Shown piece by piece: positions 62,610 to 64,000 of a DNA stretch of 64,000 nt. The notes beneath the pieces were generated by a model. That model was not told where the DNA came from. It did not search any database and saw nothing but the letters and a program-made list of their open reading frames with translations. Source of the stretch: JAJECS01 sp965243625 (lineage in GTDB: Bacteria; Chloroflexota; UBA11872); contig CBDEVI010000002.1 in assembly GCA_965243625.1 (NCBI GenBank), forward strand, positions 1,054,001 through 1,118,000, read 5' to 3'. The number at the start of each line of letters is the position of its first letter. Position 1 is the stretch's first letter. The position numbers and the translations under genes were made by a program.

Positions 62610-64000
62610 GTGACCGCTGCCGCCGGTGTGGGCAGCCGGGCGTTCGTGAGCACCGGCCGAGGACCGGTGGTGACGGCGCACACGATGGTGTCGACCGGCC
62701 ATCCCCTGGCGACGGCCGCGGGGATACGCCTGCTCTTGGACGGCGGCAACGCATTCGATGCCGCGATCGGGGCCGCCGCCGTCATCGCGGTGGTCGAGCC
62801 GAGCTCCAACCAGCTCGGCGGCGACGTGTTCGCGCTCTGCCGTCCGGCGGCCACGGGCATCGTCGAAGCCGTCAACGCCAGCGGTCCGGCGCCGGCGGCC
62901 GCGGATCCATCGGGCTACGACGAGGGCATTCCCACCCATGGGCTGCGGTCCGCCACGCTGCCGGGCGCCGTCGCCGCCTGGGACGTAATCAACCGGCGGT
63001 ATGGGCAACTGCCGCTGGAGCGCCTGCTGGCGCCTGCCATTGTTTACGCCAGCGGAGGCTTTCCCGTCGACCTGGCACTGGCGGGCGCAATCAGCCAGTC
63101 GCTCGATGCCCTCAAGCAATTCCCCGCCACGGCCGCAGTGTTTTGCCCCGGCGGTCGCGCACCTCGACCCGGCGAGACTCTGGTGCAGCCGGACCTTGCG
63201 AGGACCCTCCGCGAGATCGCGGCCAATGGAGCCGCCGGGTTCTACCAGGGGCTGTTCGCCGAGCGCTTGATACAGGCATCCGATGCGGCCGGGGGAGATT
63301 GGTCCGACGACGACCTGGCCGCCATGCCGGTTGACGTCCTCCCGCCGCTGCGCACGGACTATCGCAGATATGAGGTGCTCGAACAGCCGCTGCCGTCACA
63401 GGGCTATCTCGTGCTCGCGGACCTCAACATCGCCGAGGGCTTCGACCTGGCGGCGCTGCGATTCGGCACGGCGAACAGCCTGCACATCATGGTCGAGGCA
63501 CACAAGCTGGCCTTCGCCGACCGCCTGGCGCACCTCGGCGACCCCGCGCACGTCGAAGTCCCGGTCGACATGCTGGTGTCCAAGGAATTCGCCGCCCGGC
63601 GGCGGATGATGCTGAACCCGGCGCGGGCGTCACTAAGCCTGGCGTCGCCAGACCCGAGCGGTTCGGGAACGGACACCACGGCAGTGTCGGTCGTCGACGA
63701 AGACGGCAATGCCATCACGCTGATACAGAGCGTCTTTCAACAATTCGGCTCGGCGTTCATCGTTCCGGGCACCGGCGTGCTGCTCAACAATCGAATGAAT
63801 GGGTTTTCCCTCGACCCGGAGAGTCCCAACTGCCTCGCCGGCGGCAAACGGCCCATCCATACACTCAACACCTACATGGTCCAGCGCGAAGGCGCGCTGG
63901 TGATGCTGGGCGGGTCGCCGGGCGGTCATTTCCAGACTCAGGCGAACTTCCAGGTCTTGACCAACGTCATCGACCACGGGATGCACTGGCAGGCGGCGAT
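62610..64000 (+). CDS. gamma-glutamyltransferase-family protein, 3' end beyond window
   Basis: 463 codons are visible, running off the right edge. VVTAHTMVSTGHPLATAAGIRLLLDGGNAFDAAIGAAAVIAVVEPSSNQLGGDVFAL is the family N-terminal block. The nucleophile Thr is expected in GSGTDTTAVSVVDEDGNAITLIQS, where the usual TTHxSV reads TTAVSV. Then come NNRMNGFSLDPESPN and MLGGSPGGHFQTQ. These enzymes mature by self-cleavage before that Thr and hydrolyse or transfer gamma-glutamyl or acyl groups. No signal peptide is evident, so cytoplasmic use is likely. GTG start, 34 bp after dnaN. Confidence 0.88.
   Translation, partial: MTAAAGVGSRAFVSTGRGPVVTAHTMVSTGHPLATAAGIRLLLDGGNAFDAAIGAAAVIAVVEPSSNQLGGDVFALCRPAATGIVEAVNASGPAPAAADPSGYDEGIPTHGLRSATLPGAVAAWDVINRRYGQLPLERLLAPAIVYASGGFPVDLALAGAISQSLDALKQFPATAAVFCPGGRAPRPGETLVQPDLARTLREIAANGAAGFYQGLFAERLIQASDAAGGDWSDDDLAAMPVDVLPPLRTDYRRYEVLEQPLPSQGYLVLADLNIAEGFDLAALRFGTANSLHIMVEAHKLAFADRLAHLGDPAHVEVPVDMLVSKEFAARRRMMLNPARASLSLASPDPSGSGTDTTAVSVVDEDGNAITLIQSVFQQFGSAFIVPGTGVLLNNRMNGFSLDPESPNCLAGGKRPIHTLNTYMVQREGALVMLGGSPGGHFQTQANFQVLTNVIDHGMHWQAA

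Overview
This GC-rich window looks like a chromosomal segment of a free-living or host-associated Chloroflexota bacterium, possibly of the SAR202/Dehalococcoidia side. That is inference. It rests on Val/Glu/Lys-rich 'EVPVE' stalk repeats in exported proteins, a housekeeping operon containing a baseplate-J-like membrane protein, cdaA-cdaR, an ANTAR response regulator, and a 23S-5S rRNA unit unlinked from 16S. No phage, insertion sequence or CRISPR array was seen.

Layout. 0-1 kb: a possible partial gene, a VOC protein, and divergent tRNA-Ile(GAT) and tRNA-Ala(TGC). 1.1-4.9 kb: five tandem cyclophilin-type lipoproteins. 5-6 kb: a K+ channel with RCK domain. 6.3-18 kb: an accessory stretch with four glycosidase- or sialidase-like proteins, a glycine betaine ABC transporter, vapBC, a small membrane protein, an AAC(3)-like acetyltransferase and a secreted protein. 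19.2-22.6 kb: 23S and 5S rRNA with their own promoter and a long processing stem. 22.6-24.3 kb: two YkgJ-type cysteine-cluster proteins. 24.3-28.6 kb: an ArsC/Spx-family gene with an in-frame UGA at its redox Cys, a medium-chain dehydrogenase, a methyltransferase and an NCS2 permease fused to an extra C-terminal domain. 29-31.7 kb: an ECF sigma factor overlapping a membrane von Willebrand A protein. 31.9-37.7 kb: an orphan vapB, a creatininase-like protein, a membrane nuclease/phosphatase, argG, a cupin and degV. 37.7-41.6 kb: a dipeptide-type ABC transporter without ATPases. 42-51.3 kb: a compact minus-strand run nifS, two small membrane genes, alaS, baseplate-J-like, ruvX, mltG, pepP, efp and a BCCP-like gene. 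51.5-56.5 kb: spoIID-like, argF, cdaA, cdaR. 56.5-60.7 kb: YfhO-like and glycosyltransferase. 60.7-64 kb: ANTAR regulator, dnaN and a gamma-glutamyltransferase cut by the window end.

The most interesting item is the ArsC/Spx-family gene at 24324-24686. Its coding frame starts at an ATG overlapping the upstream stop codon. It reads through one UGA exactly where the first Cys of the CxxC motif belongs, and a hairpin shaped like a bacterial SECIS follows about 20 nt later. A standard gene caller would start downstream and lose the active site. Other items worth a look are the BCCP-like protein lacking its biotin lysine, the five-copy cyclophilin array with altered active-site residues, an EF-P with Arg at the modified-Lys position, and the sigma/vWA pair.
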